A DNA stretch of 64,000 nt from Candidatus Paracaedibacter acanthamoebae (GTDB lineage: Bacteria; Pseudomonadota; Alphaproteobacteria; Paracaedibacterales; Paracaedibacteraceae): NCBI RefSeq assembly GCF_000742835.1, contig NZ_CP008941.1:620001-684000 (forward strand), written 5' to 3'. Position numbers and translations under genes: made by a program. Shown here piece by piece: positions 8,392-16,489 of the stretch. The first letter of the stretch is position 1. The number at the start of each line of letters is the position of its first letter. The notes beneath the pieces were generated by a model that saw only the letters and a program-made list of their open reading frames with translations, searched no databases and had not been told where the DNA came from.

Positions 8392-9816
8392 TTAATAAAC
8401 ACTCCAATCTGTTTTAGCTTGGAAGGAGTGAGAAATTCCACTCATACTGTCTGGTCTAATATTCATGAAAAATGTGTGGGCTAAAGCATCAGCACAATCA
8501 GGAGATGAAAGGCCTCTAGCTTTCATGCTAGCTTTCTTTTCCATGAGCAACTGTCCTTTGTCATTATAGTCAGCTGTAATCCCAGTAAGGTCATCAATAA
8601 GCTCATCATCATTCGGTATTTGAGCTCCATCTTGGAACCATTGCTTCATCCGCCCCCACATCTCTGCCCGCTTATTAAAGTACTTAGATGAATCATCAGC
8701 AGCGAGACCAGCATTGACTGGAATAACTCGGATGCCCATAGCTTTAACAAAATCTACGATTCCATCTCCAACACCAACTGCGTCTATAAATAGGCTAGCT
8801 TTTGGGAAAGAGTGATAAACTTCGGCAATATAGTGGGAGACTTGAACTGCATTAAGTTGATGATATTTTTTAAGGAAATGAAGCTTGCGACCTTGCCTAA
8901 CAGCTATGACTGTCTTGTCTTGTCTAAGAGCTACATCTACACCAATCAAGACGGGCATATGGTTAAAGTTTAATGCTTCATATTGGATACTCGTCCGCAC
9001 CAGCGCTAGGTTAATAAATTGATGATCGTCTTGAGAGGGGAATTCTCCGAGCACACGAACTTTAAAAAAGTCTGAATCTTCGCCATAATCTAGGCGCCAT
9101 TGTTCGATCTCCTCTTTATTGGTGAGAGAAGACTCACGGCTATCAATCTTGTAGGTTAACCAACGATGCCTAAATTTACCGAAGCATTCACGGAACCTTC
9201 CCGCATTACGGACGGGGTTACTAAATGTTAGCCAGACAGCACCTGGCGTTGTCATAGCTCCTTCAACCGTTTCCCATATCACGTCAGCAATGGAGGACGC
9301 CTCATCAAATATTACTAGGACGTTGTCTTCATGAGTTCCCGCAAAGGAATCTGGATTATTTTCTGACCAAGCCAAAGCTGAGGCAAACCAAGTTTCTTGC
9401 CTATTCTTCATATAAAGCTTTGTTGCTGTCCATTCAAACCAGTCACCATTGATAGCCAACCGTTTCCATTTTGCTACTTCACGCCAAGTTTTCGTATTAA
9501 GCTGAGCTGCAGTACCTGCTGTAATGATGGCTTGAGGGTTTGCTCTGGTGGATAAGAACCAAAGGATAAGCCAGGAGGTTAAGGCTGACTTACCAATACC
9601 GTGCCCAGAAGCAATTGCCATTCTTATTGCTGTACTTACCTCCCCTTTCTCTCTTAATTTCAACTGCTTACCTAGTTCATTTAAGATCTTAACTTGTATA
9701 GGATCAGGCCATAAATTAGCTAAACTCGTTCCTGCTTCTCCCCAAGGGAAAGCATACATAACGTAACTTAAAGGGTCATAAAAGAACTTAGAAATATCTT
9801 CAGCCAATCTAGTCAT
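8392..9816 (-). CDS. Terminase large subunit (packaging ATPase-nuclease)
   Basis: 474 residues. The N-terminal ATPase domain has a Walker A motif GHGIGKSA near residue 70 and a Walker B VLVIFDEAS near residue 165, with the coupling segment FSNPVRNAGRF after it. The C-terminal RNase-H-like nuclease domain shows GVDVALRQDKT, FIDAVGVGDGIVD and SPDCADALAH carrying the expected acidic metal ligands. Terminases of this kind pump DNA through the portal and cut it. It is intact and lies downstream of the small terminase, separated only by a small membrane-protein gene. Confidence 0.9.
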   Translation of the reverse strand: MTRLAEDISKFFYDPLSYVMYAFPWGEAGTSLANLWPDPIQVKILNELGKQLKLREKGEVSTAIRMAIASGHGIGKSALTSWLILWFLSTRANPQAIITAGTAAQLNTKTWREVAKWKRLAINGDWFEWTATKLYMKNRQETWFASALAWSENNPDSFAGTHEDNVLVIFDEASSIADVIWETVEGAMTTPGAVWLTFSNPVRNAGRFRECFGKFRHRWLTYKIDSRESSLTNKEEIEQWRLDYGEDSDFFKVRVLGEFPSQDDHQFINLALVRTSIQYEALNFNHMPVLIGVDVALRQDKTVIAVRQGRKLHFLKKYHQLNAVQVSHYIAEVYHSFPKASLFIDAVGVGDGIVDFVKAMGIRVIPVNAGLAADDSSKYFNKRAEMWGRMKQWFQDGAQIPNDDELIDDLTGITADYNDKGQLLMEKKASMKARGLSSPDCADALAHTFFMNIRPDSMSGISHSFQAKTDWSVY

Positions 9817-9825
9817 TGCTTTGTA

Positions 9826-10137
9826 TTAACCTTCTTTCCTCTCATTCGCTTTCTCTTTCCTTGGACGGCCCCGTTTTTTAGGAGGAGGAGAAACAACTAG
9901 GCTTATATGGCTATGTAGGTACAATATTTCTTTTTTTAAGAAAGCTATCCGTTTAGCTAAATTAGAAAATGTTATATTGTCTAAATTAGCTTGCAGATTG
10001 TGCTTCAGATGCAGGTCGGATAAAGTGGCTTCTGTTGTATGGATCCGCTTTAGAATCAAGCAAGATAAATAAACCAAAGTTACGGCTAAAACGACCTGAG
10101 TAATAGAACCTACAATTTCCATCAACATCATTATCAT
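9826..10137 (-). CDS. Small membrane protein with C-terminal AT-hook-like motif
   Basis: 103 residues. Residues about 5-30 (IVGSITQVVLAVTLVYLSCL) form a membrane segment, the middle is helical and coiled-coil-like, and the C-terminus has KKRGRPRKEKANERKEG, where RGRPRK is the core of an AT-hook, a minor-groove DNA-binding motif. It sits between the small and large terminase genes and overlaps the former by 4 bases. No named family. A membrane-tethered DNA-binding role is inference; alternatively the basic tail may bind RNA or lipid. Confidence 0.55.
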   Translation of the reverse strand: MIMMLMEIVGSITQVVLAVTLVYLSCLILKRIHTTEATLSDLHLKHNLQANLDNITFSNLAKRIAFLKKEILYLHSHISLVVSPPPKKRGRPRKEKANERKEG

Positions 10138-10541
10138 TTTCCTTCACCTTTCTTCTGCTGTAACTCTTTTACGCGCTGATTAGCTCTTTCAATTACGTCC
10201 GCATCTGTTAGGGTTACCTTAACATTATGATCTTGGGTGTTATTCCAATCATCTCTACAACGATTCTTCATCCAAAACTCCCAAACGCGCGCGTTAAACT
10301 TAGGATCATTCATTCCCATCAATCCCAATTTCTCTAAATGAGCTTGAGCAAAAATCTCTCCTCGCGCAATCGCGTCGGAAAACTCAGGATATTCCTTTAC
10401 CCATTCGTACAAAGTATCCTTAGAAATATCTAATTCAGCAGCCACAGAAGTCTTTGTATATCCCTGCCGCATCAAATCCACAGCTCGTATACAGAATTCT
10501 GGTTTATACTTTGAGGGCCTTCCGCCTAAGTTTTTAGCCAT
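10134..10541 (-). CDS. Terminase small subunit-like DNA-binding protein
   Basis: 135 residues. The N-terminus GGRPSKYKPEFCIRA is followed by a helix-turn-helix (TKTSVAAELDISKDTLYEWV, about residues 30-50), then a helix region with FNARVWEFWMKNRCRDDW, a layout common to phage small terminases that recognise the packaging site. Position immediately upstream of the large terminase block supports it. Overlaps both neighbours by 4-8 bases. An alternative would be a simple phage transcription regulator with the same fold. Confidence 0.7.
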   Translation of the reverse strand: MAKNLGGRPSKYKPEFCIRAVDLMRQGYTKTSVAAELDISKDTLYEWVKEYPEFSDAIARGEIFAQAHLEKLGLMGMNDPKFNARVWEFWMKNRCRDDWNNTQDHNVKVTLTDADVIERANQRVKELQQKKGEGK

Positions 10542-10779
10542 TTTCTTCTTCCTCAGTGTTTAATTCTAGTAATTCTCGCTCTATTACCGTTAGCGTTAAG
10601 TATGTTTTAGCAAGGTTGCCTGTGGTATCTAAGCTCCCCACCCTACTTGCTAACTCTTTATGCCTTTTAATAAGTTTCTTGCGGTAGACTTCTTTCGTTA
10701 GCTTCTCTTGCTTGGCTTCATCAGCATAAGAGAAAATCATGGTGGTGATGCTTAGGATCAATATTTTGATTAAAGTCAT
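10534..10779 (-). CDS. Small secreted or membrane-anchored phage protein
   Basis: 81 residues: an N-terminal hydrophobic stretch (LIKILILSITTMIFSYADEA) that reads as a signal peptide with possible cleavage after SYA, then a charged helical region. Its start overlaps the stop of the next upstream gene by one base and its stop overlaps the small terminase start. Size and topology would suit a spanin-like or lysis accessory protein, but no lipobox or proline-rich motif is seen, so this remains open. Confidence 0.45.
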   Translation of the reverse strand: MTLIKILILSITTMIFSYADEAKQEKLTKEVYRKKLIKRHKELASRVGSLDTTGNLAKTYLTLTVIERELLELNTEEEENG

Positions 10780-10994
10780 TACTGCCCCTCTTCCCTTCGC
10801 ACAATTTTAACTTTAAGCCCTAATCTCCAGAATTCTTTCTCAATTTCCTCTAGAAAATTACGTACTACTTTTCCCATATCAGCAGGTAGACCGTTAAATT
10901 CCAACAATGCTTCCGCTGCTTTGTAAGTTTCAAGCAGTTGGTTTTTATATTCTTCCATATCTATATTTACTAGCTTAAATGTATATGACCTCAT
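10779..10994 (-). CDS. Hypothetical small phage protein
   Basis: 71 residues, charged and helical (EYKNQLLETYKAAEALLEF, then VVRNFLEEIEKEFWRLG), no membrane segment. The real start may be the internal Met at residue 13 (MEEYKNQ). It lies between the RusA-like gene and the secreted small protein in the same transcription unit, with a one-base overlap downstream. No family recognised. Confidence 0.45.
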   Translation of the reverse strand: MRSYTFKLVNIDMEEYKNQLLETYKAAEALLEFNGLPADMGKVVRNFLEEIEKEFWRLGLKVKIVRREEGQ

Positions 10995-11017
10995 TTACTT
11001 AGCCTCCTTATTAATTT

Positions 11018-11362
11018 TTATATTTCATTTATTTCTACTTCGATGTTTCCGCCTTTAATAACTTGGAATCTTTGAATTGTGATCTTATCGATTTGCGAAT
11101 CATCTTCGTAAACCATAGCTTTCTGCAAAGAATCAAAAACTACTTTTAGAAGATTATCTAAATCTCGTTTGCGCCTATCTGGGGGGTATGTAGCTAAAAC
11201 CACTTCTAATCGCCCTAAACACTTATTAATGCTGAGTTTTGATACGAGATTCCCTACCAAAGTTCGATACTCTCTTGCTTCGCGAGAAATTATCATACGC
11301 CCTTGATAGGTTCTCCAATAACGATTTGCTGATGGTGGCCATGGTAAGCTAATCGCTATCAT
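11018..11362 (-). CDS. RusA-like Holliday junction resolvase
   Basis: 114 residues, the usual length of RusA-family endonucleases (about 120), which cut four-way DNA junctions in phage and prophage recombination. The N-terminal PWPPSANRYW motif, the KRDLDNLLKVVFDSL helix with its conserved Asp residues, and EDDSQIDKITIQ are all family hallmarks and supply the metal-binding acidic residues. Its ATG overlaps the TGA of a preceding short ORF (ATGA), which indicates translational coupling within the early-gene cluster. Confidence 0.85.
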   Translation of the reverse strand: MIAISLPWPPSANRYWRTYQGRMIISREAREYRTLVGNLVSKLSINKCLGRLEVVLATYPPDRRKRDLDNLLKVVFDSLQKAMVYEDDSQIDKITIQRFQVIKGGNIEVEINEI

Positions 11363-11525
11363 TGAAAATCATTCCTGTTAGCTGCTGTAAGGATCTCAAT
11401 ATCGAAAGCTTTTTCTATAGGAAGCTGTTCAGTAGCTTCAAGAATCTCTTGGTATTCCCTTGCATTGAGAAAAAAAGGACCGGAAACTCTAAGGCTGGTG
11501 TTGGAAAATTTATAATTTGTGCCAT
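11359..11525 (-). CDS. Small phage ORF with a frame break at a T7 run
   Basis: Minus-strand reading from the ATG at 11523-11525 gives a short frame beginning MAQIINFPTPALEFPV, which stops early. One frame over, LNAREYQEILEATEQLP leads to a TGA that overlaps the RusA start as ATGA. The two frames meet at a run of seven T residues (A run at 11470-11476 on the plus strand); one more T would join them into about 56 residues. Either the run is miscounted, the gene is broken, or the second frame uses a non-ATG start. Function unknown. Confidence 0.4.
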
Positions 11526-11530
11526 TTGGA

Positions 11531-12115
11531 TTACTCTCCGGCTCCAGTGTTTAAACAGACTTGGACAGTTATCCCTAAATGTTCTTCAATTTTTGCACGG
11601 TACTGGCGTTCGATAGTATCTCTAAACAGGCTTCTATTTGTCTCAATAGTTAATCTATCCGCTTGCTTGAGAATAACAGCGTTCTGGAACCACGATTGAT
11701 AAGTAGCAGCGCCCAGAATCTCAAGAATTTTTTCTCTAATTTCTTTTATTTCTTGGTCTGATTCATTGATAGTAACAGGGATTAGTTCAGATAAAGGTAA
11801 TGTTTTCTGATTAGTAGAATGCGGATTTTTTGTTGTCCATGAGAGTTGGCTCCGGCAACGATTTGACCAGACACGAAACCAGTTTGCATGCAATGCTTCT
11901 TTTCCACTGGCTTCGTTAACCCAGTAATCTTTGAATTCATCAAATATGTCTTCGACCCATGTTGGATGTATTCCAAGTCTTAACGCTTCGTTAATCCATT
12001 CGGTTGACAATTCTATATTTTGTGGTAATTTTGTTTTATAAGGTTTCTTACTTTTTAAGGCCTTGTCTTTCTTCTTCTTTTCAGCCTCAGAACTGCCACT
12101 TTCTGGCGTTATCAT
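11531..12115 (-). CDS. Phage replication protein with DnaA N-terminal-like domain
   Basis: 194 residues. The basic N-terminus is followed by STEWINEALRLGIHPTWVEDI and a WFRVWSNRCRSQ stretch resembling DnaT/phage replication-accessory domains. Residues about 120-190 (REKILEILGAATYQSWFQNA, LTIETNRSLFRDTIERQY) read like domain I of DnaA, the segment that contacts helicase and other initiator partners. The AAA+ and DNA-binding DnaA domains are absent. As the first gene of the phage unit it is probably a helicase-recruiting factor; that function is inference. Confidence 0.6.
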   Translation of the reverse strand: MITPESGSSEAEKKKKDKALKSKKPYKTKLPQNIELSTEWINEALRLGIHPTWVEDIFDEFKDYWVNEASGKEALHANWFRVWSNRCRSQLSWTTKNPHSTNQKTLPLSELIPVTINESDQEIKEIREKILEILGAATYQSWFQNAVILKQADRLTIETNRSLFRDTIERQYRAKIEEHLGITVQVCLNTGAGE

Positions 12116-12122
12116 ACTATCG

Positions 12123-12128
12123 ATTATA
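12123..12128 (-). promoter_or_regulatory. TATAAT -10 box for the phage gene unit
   Basis: On the minus strand TTGTATAATCG lies with the TATAAT box ending only seven bases before the ATG at 12115. If used, transcription would begin at or next to the start codon, giving a leaderless or nearly leaderless mRNA. No good -35 is evident (TTTCCA at 19 bases). Motif recognition only. Confidence 0.4.
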
Positions 12129-12191
12129 CAATAAAGAGGGATAGAAGTGGAAAAACCAAATTCTTTAGAACATCTCTGTCACTTAGATCTG

Positions 12192-12692
12192 TTAACTACT
12201 GGCAGGTTTTTCCCACTCTTCTAGCCCCTCTTCCCCCAGCTTATACAATGGATTTTTAAAAGTTTTCTCTAGAACATCCTCTAATTCTTGAGAGGAAGGA
12301 ACAGTCTCCTTTTTTAAAGATTCACAATTGCGTTTGGGGGCTTTTTTTTCTCTTACCCGCGGGGTTGCTGTTAGAAAAGAGGCTATATTAAATCTCTTTT
12401 TAATTGAAGAAACTTCTATGGGAGAAGGTAGATTCTCTTCCGCAGAGATCGTTATAAAAGGCAACGTTAATTTCTTTTCTTCCTCTACCGTTATATTTTC
12501 CAATTCAAGTAACAGTGTGAGATCCTCAGCCTGAACTTTCTTTATATAGTAAGAGCCACTGTTGGGTTCGGGTAGATCTGGCAGTTCTAGTAATTCTGTT
12601 TGTTCTGCTAGTTCGGTAATTTCAGCAGTACATGCATTATTAAGATATCCTGTATAGATCCATGCACAAATAATAATGATTAATAATTTCAT
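12192..12692 (-). CDS. Putative secreted acidic protein, unknown
   Basis: 166 residues. An N-terminal signal peptide is clear (MKLLIIIICAWIYTGYLNNA, likely cleavage near ACTA). The mature part is acidic and Leu/Glu-rich at first, then basic around ATPRVREKKAPKRNC, and ends acidic. Only two Cys and no recognised domain. It lies 76 bases upstream of the phage unit on the same strand and is not an obvious phage structural gene; it could be a cargo gene or a host gene at the boundary. Confidence 0.5.
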   Translation of the reverse strand: MKLLIIIICAWIYTGYLNNACTAEITELAEQTELLELPDLPEPNSGSYYIKKVQAEDLTLLLELENITVEEEKKLTLPFITISAEENLPSPIEVSSIKKRFNIASFLTATPRVREKKAPKRNCESLKKETVPSSQELEDVLEKTFKNPLYKLGEEGLEEWEKPASS

Positions 12693-13032
12693 GTATTTTT
12701 CTTCCTTTTATTGAATTATTTATTGGTCAATAAATTAACAATTTTTGTCCAATCATTCAACTTCATATTTTTATTACTTAATACTTATAACAGAAATTTT
12801 TTTTCTCTATGGATCTAACTTAGACATTATTACTTTGATCAAAGGTAATAAGTTGGTCTTTTTCTTACTCTTGTGAGTCCTTATCTCCTTAGAGTAAAAG
12901 ACGTTGATTATTCTAAGCAAATTACCTCCTCTTTTATTTAAATAAAAATTTAATTTTTTATAAAATTATTGAAAAATTGCATAGATTAATTTCTAATAAT
13001 ATGGGACACTAACTGAGGAAAAATAACATTAG
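12693..13032. other. AT-rich intergenic stretch with a near-perfect palindrome
   Basis: These 340 bases contain no supported gene. At 12827-12851 there is a 25-base near-perfect palindrome with arms TTATTACTTTGA and TCAAAGGTAATAA (one bulged base), immediately followed by a T-rich stretch. It could be a two-sided terminator between convergent or divergent units, an operator, or part of a phage attachment region. It separates the minus-strand phage block from plus-strand genes. Confidence 0.5.
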
Positions 13033-13291
13033 ATGAGCCAATCTATGAATAAGAATATAAATTTTCTCTCTATTACAAGTACAATAGTTGTCTTTTTTTC
13101 AAATACTTGTGCTCAGGAAAATGATAAGGGCGATCAAAGGAATCTTGTTATATTCCCCTCTATGATTACTGAGGACCAAACACCCCCCCTCTTCTCCTGA
13201 ATGGATTACGAGAGTTACTGCTGAAAAAAATGGTATAGAGGTCCTGGCGTATCTCAGCGGCATAAATTGTAAAAGAAACCGTGGGAACTAA
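13033..13291 (+). pseudogene. Small secreted protein gene, frameshifted at a C7 run
   Basis: The ATG at 13033 opens a frame with a signal peptide (NINFLSITSTIVVFFSNTCA, cleavage near CAQ) that stops at 13200 after 55 residues. Just before the stop lies a run of seven C (13183-13189). Removing one C continues the protein as SSPEWITRVTAEKNGIEVLA to a stop at 13289-13291, about 85 residues. The break is therefore a one-base expansion, sequencing error or phase-variable tract. No family recognised. Confidence 0.45.
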
Positions 13292-13410
13292 AAAATATTA
13301 AACTTCGTTTCTCTTCTTATTTCTGTATATGTGAAAAATACTAAATTTTTGACTATTTGATAGTCAGTAATTGATCTGATATTATTCAGTTAATAATAAG
13401 GAGAATAATA

Positions 13411-13869
13411 ATGTTTAAAATTTTACTTAGCGCATGTATTCTGCATTCTTTTTCGATTGCAAAAGAAACGGTAGATTCAACAGTAAGTGAATTAAAACCC
13501 TTGATTGAAAAAACTGACGGTACTCAGGATAGATCGTCTTCTTCTTTGCAATCAACAGATGAAATTACCGAACGGGTTACCGCAGTCGAGTTTGCTTCTA
13601 CGCCTAAATTTCAAGCAGCGGTTAGGAATCAAGGACAGGTTATGTACCTTTTGACCCTCAATTCACCAACTGCTCAAACAATAGAGGCACCTGGTAACCC
13701 TATTAAAGAGACGGTCGTGAACATTAATCCATGCTTAAACACGAGTAGTTCAACTGCAAAGAACCCTTCATCCATAGGCACCCCTACCACAAGATGTACT
13801 CCACGTACAGAAGATCCGTACTTTCAGTCCTACCGTTGGGCATCTGAAATTTTTCCGATTCCTGATTAA
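13411..13869 (+). CDS. Putative secreted protein, unknown
   Basis: 152 residues with a short signal peptide (MFKILLSACILHSFSIA, cleavage near SIAKE). The mature part is Ser/Thr/Pro-rich and has two Cys (NPCLNTSS, TRCTPRT), with no recognised domain. A good ribosome binding site (AAGGAG) stands before the ATG. Third in a row of small secreted-protein genes beside the prophage; it does not look like a paralogue of the other two. Function unknown. Confidence 0.5.
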   Translation: MFKILLSACILHSFSIAKETVDSTVSELKPLIEKTDGTQDRSSSSLQSTDEITERVTAVEFASTPKFQAAVRNQGQVMYLLTLNSPTAQTIEAPGNPIKETVVNINPCLNTSSSTAKNPSSIGTPTTRCTPRTEDPYFQSYRWASEIFPIPD

Positions 13870-13948
13870 ATCCCCTTGACAGTCTCATAGACGACTGCCA
13901 TATCTCAGCTATAATCGAAAGTGATTTGCTAAGGTATGGCGGTTTTTC

Positions 13949-14884
13949 ATGACAAATATAATTCTTTTCCTCTCCACAGCTTTTATTTGGGGGACAACAT
14001 GGTTGGCCATTAAATATCAATTAGGAACTGTGCATCCGCTATGGTCTGTTTGTTATCGTTTCGCCTTAGCTGGTTTAATTTTACTTGCCTTTTGCCAATT
14101 CAAAGGGTTGAGCCTTAAATTTTCTAAAAGAGACCATCAATGGATTGCTCTCCAAGCCTTTTTGTTGTTTTCTTTGAACTATTTTTTCTACTATCTGGGA
14201 ACTGACTACTTTGTCAGCGGTATTGTGGCCGTTATCTTTGCTGCCGTTGCAATTTTTAACATCTTTAATGCTCGAGTTTTTCTCAAGATTCCCTTGTCTA
14301 AAAGCGCGATAGCCGGGGCAATTATTGGCCTGGGGGGGCTGGGTGTTATTTTTAGGATGGAAATATGTCGCCTAATAGACACAGATATTTGGACTGTTTT
14401 AACGGGATTAAGTATTTGCTTATTGGGAACGATAATTGCATCAATAGGACAAATTGTTGCAACTGCTAATATGAAACGCGCCCTTCCCTATTTACAAACC
14501 AATGCTATTGGTATGACCTATGGTGGGCTTTATACGGCCTTAGGGGCAATTTTTATCGGAGAAGTCCCCACTTTTGAGCTAACAGCAAAATATACACTTT
14601 CGTTACTTTATTTAACACTAGCTGGAACAGTTATCGCCTTTGGCTTGTATATGAAGTTGGTCCAAAATATTGGTCCCAGTAAGGCAAGCTATGCTTTTGT
14701 TTTGATTCCAGTGGTTGCTCTAACTGTCTCAACACTATTCGAAAACTTTACTTGGACAATGGAAACTGTGATTGGAATAGGGCTGGTTATTCTTGGCAAT
14801 ATTGTTGTCATGATCTCTAAAACACTTCAGTCTCGTGGAAAGATTGAACCGCTGCAAGATGAAACACTGAAAAAGGCTGCTTAA
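13949..14884 (+). CDS. EamA/DMT-family transporter
   Basis: 311 residues, ten predicted membrane helices in two EamA repeats, the normal size for drug/metabolite transporters of this family. The start TNIILFLSTAFIWGTTWLAI is the hallmark first helix; the second repeat begins near TDIWTVLTGLSICLLGTII, and PSKASYAFVLIPVVALTVS is the conserved penultimate helix. Members export amino acids, nucleotides or other small metabolites; the substrate cannot be read from sequence. It is followed by uppS on the same strand after 62 bases and may be separately expressed. Confidence 0.85.
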   Translation: MTNIILFLSTAFIWGTTWLAIKYQLGTVHPLWSVCYRFALAGLILLAFCQFKGLSLKFSKRDHQWIALQAFLLFSLNYFFYYLGTDYFVSGIVAVIFAAVAIFNIFNARVFLKIPLSKSAIAGAIIGLGGLGVIFRMEICRLIDTDIWTVLTGLSICLLGTIIASIGQIVATANMKRALPYLQTNAIGMTYGGLYTALGAIFIGEVPTFELTAKYTLSLLYLTLAGTVIAFGLYMKLVQNIGPSKASYAFVLIPVVALTVSTLFENFTWTMETVIGIGLVILGNIVVMISKTLQSRGKIEPLQDETLKKAA

Positions 14885-14946
14885 ATCAATTTTCGGAAAA
14901 AACCTTTTGCCCGAGGTATTATCTCTGATATAACTATCACCAATAT

Positions 14947-15699
14947 ATGATAAATCATAAAAGTACTAGCTTTGATATGGCTCTTGAGACTATAAATATT
15001 CCACAGCATGTGGCGATTGTCCTGGATGGCAATGGTCGCTGGGCAAAACGCCAAGGTTTGCCAGTGATCGCTGGCCACCGGGAAGGGGCACAGGTCCTCA
15101 AAGCAATTACGAAACATGCAGATCAGTGCGGCGTAAAATTCCTAACTGTCTTTGCTTTTTCCACTGAAAATTGGAAAAGACCCCAGGGTTGGGTTGATGA
15201 ATTAATGGCGTTATTGAAGTATTACCTCAAAAACGAGGCAAAAGAGATTATCAATAACAACATCAAGTTCAAGATTATTGGCAGACGAGAACAACTTTCC
15301 CCTGAGATCAACCAATTAATTGGTGACATAGAAAACAAAAGTGCCGCCAACACGGGCATAACTTTATCCATTGCGCTGAGTTATGGTGGGCGCGATGAAA
15401 TTGTTCATGCTTGTCAAAATATTGCAGCCTTAGTTCAACAAGGCCAACTCCAATCAGATCAAATTGATGAATCATTAGTCTCAACGCACCTTTTCAATCC
15501 TGATCTTCCACCTCTAGACTTATTTATTCGGACAAGCGGTGAAATGCGGGTCAGCAATTTCCTTTTATGGCAACTGGCCTATGCTGAACTTATTTTTTCA
15601 TCTAAGTTATGGCCAGACTTTACTAAGGATGATTTGGATCAAGCATTATTAGAATTTTCTCGGCGGGATCGTCGATATGGAGCTACCATTGGCGTTTAG
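14947..15699 (+). CDS. uppS: Undecaprenyl diphosphate synthase (UppS)
   Basis: 250 residues. Cis-prenyltransferase that extends farnesyl diphosphate with isopentenyl units to make the C55 carrier for peptidoglycan and other envelope sugars. The active-site P-loop HVAIVLDGNGRWAKRQG carries the catalytic Asp; FAFSTENWKRP, LSYGGRDEIV and FIRTSGEMRVSNFLLWQLAYAE-type motifs are all present. No strong ribosome site marks the start; an alternative ATG lies at 14977. It overlaps cdsA by 23 bases, so the two are coupled in an operon with dxr. Confidence 0.95.
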   Translation: MINHKSTSFDMALETINIPQHVAIVLDGNGRWAKRQGLPVIAGHREGAQVLKAITKHADQCGVKFLTVFAFSTENWKRPQGWVDELMALLKYYLKNEAKEIINNNIKFKIIGRREQLSPEINQLIGDIENKSAANTGITLSIALSYGGRDEIVHACQNIAALVQQGQLQSDQIDESLVSTHLFNPDLPPLDLFIRTSGEMRVSNFLLWQLAYAELIFSSKLWPDFTKDDLDQALLEFSRRDRRYGATIGV

Positions 15700-16486
15700 T
15701 AATTTATCAAGCTTGCAACAACGAATTTTAACTGCCCTTATCGTCCTCCCCATTTGTATTGCTGCAGTTTATTACGGCTATCCCTATTTTGATATCTTGG
15801 CTAGCTTTATTCTATTTGCCATGATGCGGGAATGGTCAAAGATGGTGCTGGATCAAACGTATCACCCGATGGGTTATATTTTGGCAGCTTTGATGCTCTC
15901 ATTCATTTACACAGATGTTACCTATAAAAAGTATGTTCAATATAGCCTGATCTTATTTGCAGGATCTTTCCCCATTCACATACTAATGAAAAAACGCCTC
16001 TTTGATTACTTTGTTTTCGTAATTGGAACATTGTATATTTCATGGTCTGTCTATATCCTCATTCAGTTAGTGCATGAAGGTCTCACCCGATTCTTTATTT
16101 GGATCTTATTGATCATTTGGGCTTCGGATACAGGAGCTTACTTTACAGGAAGATTTATTGGTGGGCCAAAGCTTGCGCCCACTATTAGCCCTAATAAAAC
16201 ATGGTCCGGATTTATCGGCGGATGCGGCGTTGCAACACTAGTTGGAGTTTTGGTTGGCCCTTACTTACAAGATTTTTACAGAACTCCTTTTTCAATGGCT
16301 ATTGTTGCGTGTAGTTTGTCACTCGTCAGCCATATGGGCGACCTCTTAGAATCTCTGCTCAAGCGATATTATGATGTTAAAGATACTGGAACTTTGCTGC
16401 CAGGTCATGGCGGTTTGTTGGACCGTCTTGACAGCTTATTACTTGTTTCCTTTGCTGCGGGTTTACTCCTTATTATCGGATATTAG
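15677..16486 (+). CDS. cdsA: Phosphatidate cytidylyltransferase (CdsA)
   Basis: 269 residues, integral membrane enzyme that makes CDP-diacylglycerol from phosphatidate and CTP, the branch point for all phospholipids. About seven membrane helices are visible. The family signature is at the C-terminus: SLLKRYYDVKDTGTLLPGHG followed by GLLDRLDSL, with metal-binding Asp residues. Its start lies inside the 3' end of uppS and dxr follows after 3 bases, the widely conserved uppS-cdsA-dxr order. pgsA, which uses its product, is at 40.6 kb. Confidence 0.93.
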   Translation: MELPLAFSNLSSLQQRILTALIVLPICIAAVYYGYPYFDILASFILFAMMREWSKMVLDQTYHPMGYILAALMLSFIYTDVTYKKYVQYSLILFAGSFPIHILMKKRLFDYFVFVIGTLYISWSVYILIQLVHEGLTRFFIWILLIIWASDTGAYFTGRFIGGPKLAPTISPNKTWSGFIGGCGVATLVGVLVGPYLQDFYRTPFSMAIVACSLSLVSHMGDLLESLLKRYYDVKDTGTLLPGHGGLLDRLDSLLLVSFAAGLLLIIGY

Positions 16487-16489
16487 TTT

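Noticed and set aside
13876-13915. Consensus sigma70 promoter (TTGACA and TATAAT) upstream of the EamA gene
   Set aside because: Both hexamers exist but are 28 bases apart, too far to act together; a weaker partner for either box may still work.
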